A stretch of DNA of 64,000 nucleotides, from contig JAXLQP010000001.1 in the NCBI GenBank assembly GCA_046331565.1, positions 620,001-684,000 of the forward strand, in the 5' to 3' direction. The position numbers and the translations under genes were made by a program. The DNA comes from DASRDU01 sp046331565 (GTDB lineage Bacteria > Acidobacteriota > Blastocatellia > RBC074). This document shows, piece after piece, positions 52,210-60,968 of this stretch; within the stretch, counting starts at the first letter, position 1; every line of letters starts with the position of its first letter. The notes beneath the pieces were generated by a model. It did no database searches and was not told where the DNA came from. It saw only the letters and a list, made by a program, of their open reading frames with translations.

Positions 52210-53559
52210 ATGGTCACGTATCGAAAGAGGAATTCCTTCAAGCTGATTATCATCTGTCTGGCGCTGGCGCTCGGCGGCGTCAGCCTGTTCACCAGACACC
52301 GCGTTCAGGCCAATGTCAGCGGGCCGCCGCTTGGTTACACAGGCGCTCCAACTGAGCTGAACTGTACGACGAGCAGTTGTCACACCACATTCGGACTCAA
52401 CAGCGGGCCGGGAACAGTTGAACTGACCGGACTGCCGGCGAATTACACCGGCGGGCAGGAATACACGCTGACGCTGACCGTCAAACAGAGCAGCAGAGGC
52501 GCATTCGGATTTGAACTGACAGTGCTGGATGCTGCCAATAACAAGGCAGGCACGCTGGCCACGACGGCGACTGATGCCACCCGCACGCAGGTACGGACGA
52601 ATTTCAACGGAAGGCAGTACATCCTGCATCAGTTTAATGGCACCGAGCCGGTCAACGGCGAAGGCAAATGGACTTTCAAGTGGACAGCGCCCGCGACTTC
52701 AACGGGGAAAGTAACGTTCTATGTGGCGGCCAATGCAGCCAGCGGCGACGGGACTCAACTGGGTGATTACATCTACACCAGATCATTTGCGCTCGATCCG
52801 CAGGTGGCGCTGACCGCGACGACGGTTTCAGCCGCCAATTATTCAGCCACGCCGGGCGTGACGGCTGAAGGCATTGCGGCTGTGTTCGGCTCGAAACTGG
52901 CGACCGTGACCAGTGCGGTTTTCGGTGATGACAGCGACCCGATCACGCCGGGTGTGCAGTTGCCGACGACGCTGGGCGGAACGACTATCAGGGTGAAGGA
53001 TTCAGCGGGCAATGAACGCTTTGCGCCGCTCTTTTTCGTCGTCAACACGCAGATCAACTTTCAGATTCCGCAGGGCACAGCGGCAGGCGCTGCGACCGTG
53101 ACTGTGACGGCGAGCGACGGAACGATTTCAACCGGAACGGTCAACGTCGTGGCGGTTGCTCCGGCATTGTTTGCGGCGAGTTCGACCGGCGGCGGCCCGG
53201 CGGCGGCGCTGGTGCTGCGGATCAAGGCTGATAACTCACAAATCTACGAATCGGTAGCGACCTTTGACGGGGCGAAGTTTGTGACCAGTCCGATTTCGCT
53301 CGGCCCTGATACCGATCAGCTTTTCCTGATTCTGTTCGGGACGGGCATTCGCGGCAACACGAATCTCGCCAATGCGAGCGCCACGATTGGCGGACTGAAT
53401 TCTCAGGTTGATTTTGCCGGAGCGCAGGGCGGGTTCGTCGGCCTCGATCAGGCCAACACCCGCATCCCGCGCAACGTCACGCTCAATCAGGATCTCGACA
53501 TTGTGCTGACCCTTTCAGGCATCAGCTCAAACAAGGTTACGATCAGTTTCAAGCAATAA
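52210..53559 (+). CDS. Exported choice-of-anchor-V-like protein with TIGR03437 domain
   Basis: The 449-residue protein has a signal peptide (hydrophobic 11-24). A domain of about 180 residues follows that opens with CTTSSCH, resembling the haem-type cysteine-histidine of choice-of-anchor-V domains, though with four rather than two residues between the cysteines. The C-terminal 240 residues are a TIGR03437 domain (ATPGVTAEGIAAVFGSKL, FFVVNTQINFQIPQG). It is predicted to be exported. The ATG at 52210 follows AGGAGAGGAT. It resembles the end of the 20484-23789 protein but lacks IPT/TIG repeats. Function is unknown. Confidence 0.82.
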   Translation: MVTYRKRNSFKLIIICLALALGGVSLFTRHRVQANVSGPPLGYTGAPTELNCTTSSCHTTFGLNSGPGTVELTGLPANYTGGQEYTLTLTVKQSSRGAFGFELTVLDAANNKAGTLATTATDATRTQVRTNFNGRQYILHQFNGTEPVNGEGKWTFKWTAPATSTGKVTFYVAANAASGDGTQLGDYIYTRSFALDPQVALTATTVSAANYSATPGVTAEGIAAVFGSKLATVTSAVFGDDSDPITPGVQLPTTLGGTTIRVKDSAGNERFAPLFFVVNTQINFQIPQGTAAGAATVTVTASDGTISTGTVNVVAVAPALFAASSTGGGPAAALVLRIKADNSQIYESVATFDGAKFVTSPISLGPDTDQLFLILFGTGIRGNTNLANASATIGGLNSQVDFAGAQGGFVGLDQANTRIPRNVTLNQDLDIVLTLSGISSNKVTISFKQ

Positions 53560-53571
53560 CCACAGCCTTTC

Positions 53572-53617
53572 CCGCAGGCGGTGCAATGACCCCCGCAGGT
53601 CACGGCATCGCCTGCGG
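53572..53617. terminator. Stem-in-stem hairpin after the TIGR03437 protein
   Basis: CCGCAGGCGGTGC (53572-53584) pairs at 12 of 13 positions with 53605-53617, and TGACC (53587-53591) pairs inside with GGTCA (53598-53602). It lies 13 bp after the stop; no T-run follows. The rest of the gap to 53809 contains a TTGACA (53700-53705) that may be a -35 box, without a good -10. Confidence 0.5.
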
Positions 53618-53808
53618 CCCGCAGTTACCTGTTCATCCTTCCTGCCATTTTCGTATCAAACCGTTTTTCACCTCACCTGATTGAAAACAGAACGCGCGCT
53701 TGACATCCGCTCTGACCGGATGGAAAGTTACGACCATCACGCATTACCGGAATCAGCAGGACTTCAACAGTCATCGCACCATCACCGCCGCATCCTTCAG
53801 GAGGGGTT

Positions 53809-55767
53809 ATGAAAAACACCCGGAAGTTACAGCGTCAGCCTGATGCGCTTCAGCCTGCGCCCGATGTTTCGCGCCGCCATTTCATTTCAACAGCCGTCAC
53901 CGGCGCAGGCGTAACTGCGGCGTTTGTTTCCGGCAGCGCCAGAGCCGCTGAAAACAATGGCGACAGGCCCATCAGAATCCCCGATGAATTTACGCAGGCA
54001 GCGAAAACCGCTCCGGTCAAAGCCGCATTCCCGATGACCGGCGCGCAGGTCTTTGCGCGAGTCTGCAAAGAGGAGAATCTGGCGGCGCTCTTCAGTTGTC
54101 CTGGCAATTACAACGTCGTCAATGCCATCGCTCAGGAAGGCATCCCGACTTATTCGGGGCGTCACGAAGGCGCGATGACGCACGCGGCTGATGCCTTCTG
54201 TCGCGTGACCGGCGAAGTTGCGGCGGCATCGGGCACTGAAGGGCCGGGATTCACCAATATGATCTGCGCCATCGCCGCCGCCAATGCCGCACGTTCGCCG
54301 GTGCTGGTGCTGGCTTCGAATATGTCCATCTACACCGAAGACACCGAAGCCGGAATCCAGCTTGGCTATCAGCAGCCGACGACCGAAGGGCTGAAAAAAT
54401 ACGGCAAGCGGCTCATCACTCCGGCCCGCGTTCACGAATACGCGGCCTATGCGTTCAGACAGTTGCGCTCAGGCATTCCGCGCCCGGTGCATATTGATTT
54501 TCCGAGCGAAGTCTATCGCGCAAACTTCAAGACGCCGGGCGATCTCGCCTACTTTCACGACAAGACGAAATACCGCACGACCGCAAAACCGCATCCGGGG
54601 CCGAAGGATGTGGCTGCCGCGATTGATCTGCTCAAACAGGCGCAGCGTCCGATCATCGTGTCAAGCAACGGAGTCTTTTACAGCCGCGCCTGGGACGCAT
54701 TGAAACGCCTGGCTGAAAAAGCGCAGATTCCGGTGGTCGAATCCGGCGCGATGAAAGGCCAGTTTTCAGACGCGCATCCGCTGTCGGCCAATGCCGCGCC
54801 GGGCGCGCTGGCCAGTGCTGACGTGGTTCTGCTCGTCGGTCAGTACTGTATGCCGACCATCGGTGAATTCGCCTTCGGGCCGGATGCAAAATACATCCGC
54901 ATTGATCCCTGCCCCGAAGACATTGGCCGCAACCTGCCGATTGATGTCGGAATGGTCAGTTGCGAAAAGGCCGCGCTCGAAGCCCTGGCCGACGCCATCC
55001 CCGCAATGAAGCACGAAGCCTGGGTGGCCGAAATCGCTGCGGCCAGGCAGAAGTTTGAAGACGAACTCGACAGCTTTTACAAACAGGCGCTGACTTACAC
55101 CGATGCCGTGCATCCGGCAGTGATCGCCAAAGAACTGACCGATTTTATGTATCGCGGCAAACTGCCGAAGGAACAGACGACCTTTGTTTCGGGCGGTTAT
55201 GGCATAGCGCGTTACGTGCGCCGCTGGCTGCGCGGTTATCGTCCCGGCCAGATTATGAACGGCGCTTATCAGTACGGCGCCATCGGCCCCGATGTGGCTT
55301 ATGCCTTTGGCGTCAGCGCCGCCGTGCAGCACGGCATCAGCGTGCAGGCCGCATACAAAGGCGCGCCCGTCATCGCCGTCACCGGAGACGCCGGATTCGG
55401 TTACACCGCAATGGAACTTGAAACGGCCTCGAAGTACCGCATGCCGATGATCGTGATCGTCTACAACAACAACGCCTGGGGCACGTGGTCGGGCAATCGT
55501 CGCAGCCCCGTGACGCTCAGCCTGCACCTGTTTCAGGAGAACGTGCGCTACGACAAAATCGGCGAAGCTCTCGGCGCGCACGGCGAATACGTGACAAGCC
55601 CGGCAGACTTCCGCCCCGCGCTCGAACGCTGCTATCAGATCGCCGTAAAGGAAAGCCGCCCGTCAGTCATTAACTGCCAGGCAAAGAAAGAATTCTGGGT
55701 AAAGGAGCAGTACGCGCCCGGCTTTCTCGGCACGGTCGAACCGGGGTGCATGTCTTACAACCACTGA
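53809..55767 (+). CDS. Thiamine-diphosphate-dependent enzyme with Tat signal (acetolactate-synthase-like)
   Basis: The 652-residue protein shows all three domains of the acetolactate-synthase/oxalyl-CoA-decarboxylase group. The cofactor-activating glutamate is E120 in GRHEGAMTHAADAF. The diphosphate-binding motif runs from G526-D527-A-G to N553-N-N. Ahead of this lies a twin-arginine signal, SRRHFIS (21-27), followed by a hydrophobic stretch ending ARA-AEN, so export by the Tat route is predicted. Members of this family are normally cytoplasmic. The reaction (decarboxylation or carboligation of a 2-oxo acid) cannot be fixed. GGAGGGG precedes the ATG. It has no obvious metabolic partner beside it. 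Confidence 0.87.
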   Translation: MKNTRKLQRQPDALQPAPDVSRRHFISTAVTGAGVTAAFVSGSARAAENNGDRPIRIPDEFTQAAKTAPVKAAFPMTGAQVFARVCKEENLAALFSCPGNYNVVNAIAQEGIPTYSGRHEGAMTHAADAFCRVTGEVAAASGTEGPGFTNMICAIAAANAARSPVLVLASNMSIYTEDTEAGIQLGYQQPTTEGLKKYGKRLITPARVHEYAAYAFRQLRSGIPRPVHIDFPSEVYRANFKTPGDLAYFHDKTKYRTTAKPHPGPKDVAAAIDLLKQAQRPIIVSSNGVFYSRAWDALKRLAEKAQIPVVESGAMKGQFSDAHPLSANAAPGALASADVVLLVGQYCMPTIGEFAFGPDAKYIRIDPCPEDIGRNLPIDVGMVSCEKAALEALADAIPAMKHEAWVAEIAAARQKFEDELDSFYKQALTYTDAVHPAVIAKELTDFMYRGKLPKEQTTFVSGGYGIARYVRRWLRGYRPGQIMNGAYQYGAIGPDVAYAFGVSAAVQHGISVQAAYKGAPVIAVTGDAGFGYTAMELETASKYRMPMIVIVYNNNAWGTWSGNRRSPVTLSLHLFQENVRYDKIGEALGAHGEYVTSPADFRPALERCYQIAVKESRPSVINCQAKKEFWVKEQYAPGFLGTVEPGCMSYNH

Positions 55768-55834
55768 TTCAGGCCGGTTGTCGTTACAGTAAATTTGTGA
55801 GCGCGGAGCGTGTGGAGCCAGGAAAAGCATTCCC

Positions 55835-55913
55835 TCCACGAAGTGACACGAAGAATCACGAAGAGACATATCGGCTGTTTTTCACTTCGTTATTCTTCGT
55901 GTGGCTTCGTGGA
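55835..55913. repeat. Compact CCACGAAG hairpin (gene-less relative of the 779-1313 cassette)
   Basis: Arm 55835-55863 pairs with 55885-55913 at 26 of 29 positions around a 21-nt loop. The left arm matches 779-806 at 25 of 28 bases and the right arm matches 1286-1313 at 26 of 28. No gene lies between the arms here. It sits between the thiamine-diphosphate enzyme and the GNAT gene, 44 bp before the latter. Confidence 0.92.
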
Positions 55914-55956
55914 AGAAATCCCGGTTACGCAGCTTCGATTACACAATCGAACCCGG

Positions 55957-56484
55957 ATGAATGAAACGATGAACAGGCCTGCATATTCAATTCGCCCGCT
56001 CGCGCAGGCTGATGAGCCGTTTCTCTGGCAGATGCTTTATCAGGCGATCTATGTGCCGCCGGGCGCTGACCCCGTGCCACCTGAAATCGTCAACGAGCCT
56101 GAAATTGCGCGGTATGTTCAGCACTGGGGCCGGGACGGTGATGAAGGTTTCGTGGCGATTGATGAAATGACGCGGCAGGCATTCGGCGCAGCGTGGATGC
56201 GATTGTTTACCGCCGCAGACAAAGGCTACGGTTACGTTGATGATCAGACGCCGGAACTCTCAATTGCACTGTTCAGTAAATATCGCAATCTCGGCATTGG
56301 CGCTGAACTGCTCAGGCGTCTGATTGAAGCGGCGCGGGAACGCTGGCCGGGCTTGTCGCTCAGCGTGTCTGCCGAGAACCCGGCCATTCGGCTCTATGAG
56401 CGTCTGGGCTTTGAAGTTGTCAGTGAAAGCGGATCGTCGCTGACGATGCGAAAGATTTTCGGGAACACCGCAGAACAGAATTGA
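55957..56484 (+). CDS. GNAT-family N-acetyltransferase
   Basis: The 175-residue protein has the GNAT acetyl-CoA-binding region (LFSKYRNLGIGAELLRRLIE) and the final NPAIRLYERLGFEVV strand. It is a single-domain enzyme that may acetylate an amine, peptide or antibiotic; its substrate is unknown. ATG 55957 or 55969 could be the start. The next gene is 12 bp downstream and may be co-transcribed. Confidence 0.9.
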   Translation: MNETMNRPAYSIRPLAQADEPFLWQMLYQAIYVPPGADPVPPEIVNEPEIARYVQHWGRDGDEGFVAIDEMTRQAFGAAWMRLFTAADKGYGYVDDQTPELSIALFSKYRNLGIGAELLRRLIEAARERWPGLSLSVSAENPAIRLYERLGFEVVSESGSSLTMRKIFGNTAEQN

Positions 56485-56496
56485 GGAGAAAACAAC

Positions 56497-57330
56497 ATGC
56501 TGTTTGGCGCTTCGATTTTCGTCACGGAATATTCAATCAGCCCCGATGAACTGGCGCGTGAAATGGAGCAGCGCGGTTTTGAATCGCTCTGGGTGCCCGA
56601 ACACACGCACATTCCGGCCAGTCGGCGCACACCCTATCCTGCCGGTGGCGATCTGCCGAAGGAATACTGGCACACTTATGACCCGTTTCTTTCGCTGACT
56701 ACAGCGGCAGCAGCGACGACACGGCTGCGACTGGCAACGGGCATCTGCCTGCTCATCGAACGCGATCCGATTGTGACGGCGAAGGAAGTCGCCACGCTCG
56801 ACCGGCTCTCGAACGGGCGGTTCATTTTCGGCATCGGCGGCGGCTGGAATGCCGAAGAGATGGAAAATCACGGCACTGATTTCAAAAAACGCTGGCGCAT
56901 CCTGCGTGAACGAGTGCTGGCGATGAAGGAAATCTGGACGCAGGAGAAGGCCGAATTTCACGGCGAATTCGTGAATTTCGATCCGATACTTTCATTTCCC
57001 AAACCCGTGCAGAAACCTCACCCGCCAATCGTGATGGGCGGCAACGGCCCGACGACCATTGATCGTGTGGTTGAGTATTGCGACGAATGGATGCCGATTG
57101 CGATGCGCACCAGCGACCTGGCCGAAAGAATCGAAACGCTCAAAACGCAGGCCGCTGCTGCCGGGCGCAATCCCGATGCCATCCCCGTCACGATCTTTGC
57201 GGCAAAGCCGGAGCGCGAAGCCATCGAAAGGCTCGCCAGCGTCGGCATCAGTCGCGTGGTCTTCCTGCTGCCGCCCGCTGATCGTGAAGTGGTGCTGCCG
57301 CTGCTTGATCGTTACGCCGGGCTGATGTGA
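56497..57330 (+). CDS. LLM-class F420-dependent oxidoreductase (TIGR03619-like)
   Basis: The 277-residue protein follows the bacterial luciferase-like fold used by F420-dependent oxidoreductases: ESLWVPEHTHIP, TTRLRLATGICLL, KEVATLDRLSNGRFIFGIGGGWN and PPIVMGGNGP. The GGGWN motif is typical of the F420 subgroup. It should act as a cytoplasmic oxidoreductase with F420 (or FMN) as hydride carrier. GAGGAG precedes the ATG at 56497. No F420-biosynthesis gene is in the window. The substrate is unknown. Confidence 0.9.
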   Translation: MLFGASIFVTEYSISPDELAREMEQRGFESLWVPEHTHIPASRRTPYPAGGDLPKEYWHTYDPFLSLTTAAAATTRLRLATGICLLIERDPIVTAKEVATLDRLSNGRFIFGIGGGWNAEEMENHGTDFKKRWRILRERVLAMKEIWTQEKAEFHGEFVNFDPILSFPKPVQKPHPPIVMGGNGPTTIDRVVEYCDEWMPIAMRTSDLAERIETLKTQAAAAGRNPDAIPVTIFAAKPEREAIERLASVGISRVVFLLPPADREVVLPLLDRYAGLM

Positions 57331-57492
57331 AGAGACTTTCCAGTGGCTGCCTTACAACTCGCGGTAATAAACAAGACGCAGCCCGTTGTCGGAGAGTGCA
57401 GGTCGGCTGATACCGGCCTGAGCTGCTTTCGCAGTCTCACCGGAGCAATTATCATTGTGCGTGCAGGCTGCTGAAAAAAGAGCAGAGATATT

Positions 57493-57693
57493 ATGGAACC
57501 AGCCATTTCACACAACCGCCAGGAAGAAACACCCGAAGCCAAGGCGCGATGGTTTCAGACATTGTCGCTGGCAGAACGGATGGAACTGCTCTGTTTCTTC
57601 ACTGATCTGATTCTGGAAAATAATCCGGAAATCGTGAACGCCAAAGATGCTCAACCGATTGCAGGACGTGTTCGCGTCCTTTCAAAGGCATAA
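57493..57693 (+). CDS. Small protein overlapping a nucleotidyltransferase gene
   Basis: The 66-residue protein is mostly helical (ARWFQTLSLAERMELLCFF) with no recognised family. Its end overlaps the next gene by 47 bp in another frame. Small helical proteins in this position often act as the partner or antitoxin of a nucleotidyltransferase; that role is an inference here. The ribosome-binding site is weak. Confidence 0.6.
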   Translation: MEPAISHNRQEETPEAKARWFQTLSLAERMELLCFFTDLILENNPEIVNAKDAQPIAGRVRVLSKA

Positions 57694-58102
57694 CGTCAGA
57701 TACCTGGTTATCGGCGGGATTGCTGCGGTGCTGTATGGAGTTCCGCGCGCCACTTTCGATCTCGATATTCTGATTGAAGCCACGCCGGAAAATGCCGGGC
57801 GGCTGCTCGCCGCGCTCGCAGAGGCACAGTTCGGCACTGCTTCATTCATTACGGCTGAAGAGTTACTGGCTAACGAAATTACTATCTTCAAGGATCGCGT
57901 TCGCATTGATGTTCAGACTTCCACGCCAGGGCTGACTTTCAATGAGGCCTGGCATCGCAGTGAGACAATGAGTTACCAGGGGCAGGCATTCCATGTTGTT
58001 TCCCGCAGCGATCTCATCGCCTCGAAACTGGCGGCTGGTCGGGAAAAAGACCTTGATGACGTTCGGATGCTGAGTGTGAATCAGCAGGACAGTGAATCCT
58101 GA
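57647..58102 (+). CDS. Nucleotidyltransferase-like protein (DUF6036/AbiEii style)
   Basis: The 151-residue protein has VIGGIAAVLYGVPRATFDLD, a nucleotidyltransferase-like core with D-x-D, and SKLAAGREKDLDDVRML near the C-terminus. It is a compact member of the same group as the protein encoded at 24408-25028. Such proteins are found in MNT-HEPN-like modules and as stand-alone genes. The start is inside the preceding small gene, suggesting coupling. The substrate is unknown; nucleotidylation of tRNA or protein is possible by analogy. Confidence 0.78.
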   Translation: MLNRLQDVFASFQRHNVRYLVIGGIAAVLYGVPRATFDLDILIEATPENAGRLLAALAEAQFGTASFITAEELLANEITIFKDRVRIDVQTSTPGLTFNEAWHRSETMSYQGQAFHVVSRSDLIASKLAAGREKDLDDVRMLSVNQQDSES

Positions 58103-58140
58103 AGCCACATCCTGAAAACAGTAATTTACTCTCATAAGCC

Positions 58141-58623
58141 ATGATGCTCGACAGCAGAAAAACAGCCGCAAAGCCATTGAATGTAGTCAGAGAAAGTTTG
58201 CAGGCTTACGCTGACCGGGGCGTTTTTCGCGGGTTCAGTGAAACGAGCAGCGGGCGCTTCAGCTTTGTCTGGCTGATCCGTCATCAGATGGAATTGCAGG
58301 TTGACACCGCGAAGCACGAACTCAGGTTCAGCCAGTTGCTGCCTGGCGTGCCTGCGCGTTCGAGTCTGTATGCCGACCTGAAGGATTTCATTCACAGCCG
58401 ACACGACAGCGATCTGCCCGAACATCGCCGGATTGATCGCCGCCGGGCTGAAGTTTCCTGCTTCACCCGGCGCGGCTTTCTTTCGGTTTCGCTCGGGGTC
58501 AAAAACAATCAGTACGCTTACGGCGTCAACCGGATCGTCAATCTGGTGCACGAACTGTTTCTGCACCTGCGCGAAGCTCATCCCGAATATCTGATGGAGA
58601 ATTTTGATGTGCCTCAGGAGTAA
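58141..58623 (+). CDS. Conserved-looking protein of unknown function
   Basis: The 160-residue protein has no signal peptide and no recognised domain. It is rich in basic and aromatic residues (FSFVWLIRHQMELQVD; KDFIHSRHDSDLPEHRRIDR). Its last codons overlap the cytochrome gene by 17 bp in another frame, so the two are probably translated together. The overlap ties it to the cytochrome c/dehydrogenase pair that follows. The start ATGATG at 58141 has a weak ribosome-binding site. Confidence 0.65.
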   Translation: MMLDSRKTAAKPLNVVRESLQAYADRGVFRGFSETSSGRFSFVWLIRHQMELQVDTAKHELRFSQLLPGVPARSSLYADLKDFIHSRHDSDLPEHRRIDRRRAEVSCFTRRGFLSVSLGVKNNQYAYGVNRIVNLVHELFLHLREAHPEYLMENFDVPQE

Positions 58624-59044
58624 GCAGAGAACGGTCAGTCTGTGTCTCGTCATTCTGGCGGCGGCCTTGTGGCTCGTGAATCCGGCGAATAATGCTCAGG
58701 AAGCGCGCCGCAACCCGGAAGCGCAGAAGCTCAATAATCCCGAACCGCAGAATGACGAAACCATCGAAGCCGGAAAGAAACTCTATCAGCGACACTGCGC
58801 ATCGTGTCACGGCCCGCAGGGCAAAGGCGACGGCAGCCAGGCGCTGGCCGGTGGCACGCCGTCTGATCTGACTGATGAAACCTGGGATTACGGTTCAAGC
58901 GACGGCGAAATTTTTGTGGCCATTCGTGACGGCGTTTCGGCTGATATGCTGGCTTATAAGGACAAGCTGACTGACAAACAGATCTGGCAGCTCGTCACCT
59001 TTATTCGCAGCATCGGCCCGAAACCAGCCAGAGAACATCAATGA
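58607..59044 (+). CDS. Exported c-type cytochrome
   Basis: The 145-residue protein has a signal peptide (hydrophobic 9-25) and a single haem-binding site, C64-A-S-C67-H68, in the order typical of class I cytochrome c. The probable distal ligand is the methionine in SADMLAYKD. It would carry electrons in the periplasm, most likely from the quinohaemoprotein encoded next, whose start overlaps its stop by four bases. The ATG at 58607 is preferred over TTG at 58604. Confidence 0.92.
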   Translation: MCLRSKQRTVSLCLVILAAALWLVNPANNAQEARRNPEAQKLNNPEPQNDETIEAGKKLYQRHCASCHGPQGKGDGSQALAGGTPSDLTDETWDYGSSDGEIFVAIRDGVSADMLAYKDKLTDKQIWQLVTFIRSIGPKPAREHQ

Positions 59045-60927
59045 AGACATCTGGGAAAACATCTGGACGCATCTTCACCGGATTACTGCTCGCCGGACTT
59101 TGCTGTTCCGTCCTGACTGCTCCGCGCGTCTCTTTCACCGCCGAACTGCAACAAACGGCTCCGCTCACTTCGCCCGAAGGCGAGGCGCTTTACAAACAAC
59201 GCTGCGCCGCGTGTCACGACAATCCGCAGGATCGCATTCCGCCGCTCTTTCTGATTCGCCGCCGCTCGGCTGAAGATGTGATTCAGACGCTGACGACTGG
59301 TTCAATGAAACAGCAGGCTGCCGGACTGAACTCAGAACAGATTCGCGCGCTGGCGATCTTCCTGACGGGCAAACAGCCGGGCGCGCCGATTGAATCGAAT
59401 CTGAGCGCGAATCTGTGCAAAGCCGCTCCCGCTCCGATCAATCTGAAAGCTCAGCAGTGGAACGGCTGGGGCCGCGACCTGGACAATTCGCGCTTTCAGC
59501 CGAATCCCGGCATCAAAGCTGAAGACGTGCCGCGACTCAAGGTCAAATGGGCCTTCGCGCATCCGGGGCCGATGGCGACCGGACAGCCGACCATCATTGG
59601 CGATCATCTTTTTCTGACCACCGAAGCCGGAATCATCTTCTGCCTGAGTGCACAAACCGGCTGCACGTACTGGACGATGAACGCAGGCGCGGCAGTGCGC
59701 GCAGCCATCAGCGTCGGCGCAATGCCTGCTGGTTCGACAGCGAAATTTGCGATCTGGTTCGGTGACGAGAAATCGAATGTGCAGGCGGTTGATGCATCAA
59801 CCGGCAAACTGCTCTGGAAAACGAAAGTCGAAGATCATCTGCTCTCGCGCATCACCGGCTCTCCGGTTTTATACAAAGACCGGATTTATGTGCCTGTGTC
59901 ATCCTTTGAAGAAACTGCCGGGCGCGACAGCAGATATGAATGCTGCAAATTTCGCGGCAGCATCGTCGCGCTGAATGCAGTGACAGGTAAGATCATCTGG
60001 AAGAGTTTCACCGTGCAGGATGAGCCGCGACCATTCAAAAAGAATTCGAGCGGCATGCAGATGTACGGCCCGGCTGGCGGCGCAATCTGGTCGGCTCCGA
60101 CGATTGATGCAAAGCGCGGAGTGATTTACGGTGCAACCGGCAATTCATACACCGACGCCGCGACCGGACAGACCGACGCGATCATGGCTTTTGATCTGCT
60201 GACCGGCAAAGTCAGATGGACGAATCAGGTCACGCCGAAAGACAACTTTCTGGTCGGCTGTCGTCAGCCCGGCGTCGGCAACTGTCCCGCAGATGCCGGG
60301 CCTGATTATGACTTTGGCAGTTCAGTCATCCTGCGCACGCTGCCGAACGGCAGACAGGTATTGCTGGCCGGACAGAAATCCGGCGTGATCTATGCGCTCG
60401 ACCCTGACAACAAGGGACAGAAATTGTGGGAGGTCAGGCTCGGCAACGGCGGCGCGCTCGGCGGCATTGAATGGGGATTTGCTGCCGACCAGGAAAATGT
60501 CTACGTGCCGATGGCCGATGTCGGCGGCCCGCCCGACAAACGCAAACCCGGCATCACTGCGCTGAAGATCGCCACCGGAGAAAAGCTCTGGCACGTCCCT
60601 GCGCCTGCGGCAAAGTGCGCCTGGGGTACAACGCGCTGCAACAACGCGCAGTCGCAGGCGGCAACGGTCATCCCCGGCGCAGTCTTTTCAGGCACGGCAG
60701 ACGGTCACCTGCGCGCGTATTCAACGAAAGATGGCGCGGTCATCCGGGACTTCGACACCGCCGCGCAAAGTTACGATGCAATCAACGGAGTAAAGGCGAA
60801 AGGCGGCACACTCGATGGCGGCGGGCCTGTAGTTGTCAACGGCGTGCTGTACATCAATTCCGGTTACGGTCGCCTGATCGGTCAGCCCGGCAATCTGCTG
60901 CTGGCTTTTACGGTGGATGGAAAATGA
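59041..60927 (+). CDS. PQQ-dependent quinohaemoprotein dehydrogenase (PVA-dehydrogenase-like)
   Basis: The 628-residue protein has a signal peptide and an N-terminal cytochrome c domain with C55-A-A-C58-H59. A beta-propeller with PQQ-type repeats follows (WNGWGRDLDNSRFQPNPG; VVNGVLYINSGYG at the end). This arrangement, haem domain first, matches polyvinyl-alcohol dehydrogenase rather than methanol dehydrogenase. It should oxidise an alcohol in the periplasm and pass electrons through its own haem to the upstream cytochrome c. The natural substrate is unknown, and PVA itself need not be it. The start overlaps the cytochrome stop (ATGA). Confidence 0.9.
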   Translation: MKTSGKTSGRIFTGLLLAGLCCSVLTAPRVSFTAELQQTAPLTSPEGEALYKQRCAACHDNPQDRIPPLFLIRRRSAEDVIQTLTTGSMKQQAAGLNSEQIRALAIFLTGKQPGAPIESNLSANLCKAAPAPINLKAQQWNGWGRDLDNSRFQPNPGIKAEDVPRLKVKWAFAHPGPMATGQPTIIGDHLFLTTEAGIIFCLSAQTGCTYWTMNAGAAVRAAISVGAMPAGSTAKFAIWFGDEKSNVQAVDASTGKLLWKTKVEDHLLSRITGSPVLYKDRIYVPVSSFEETAGRDSRYECCKFRGSIVALNAVTGKIIWKSFTVQDEPRPFKKNSSGMQMYGPAGGAIWSAPTIDAKRGVIYGATGNSYTDAATGQTDAIMAFDLLTGKVRWTNQVTPKDNFLVGCRQPGVGNCPADAGPDYDFGSSVILRTLPNGRQVLLAGQKSGVIYALDPDNKGQKLWEVRLGNGGALGGIEWGFAADQENVYVPMADVGGPPDKRKPGITALKIATGEKLWHVPAPAAKCAWGTTRCNNAQSQAATVIPGAVFSGTADGHLRAYSTKDGAVIRDFDTAAQSYDAINGVKAKGGTLDGGGPVVVNGVLYINSGYGRLIGQPGNLLLAFTVDGK

Positions 60928-60968
60928 ACCTGAACCATCTCAAAAGTGACCAGATATCCTGACCGTCT

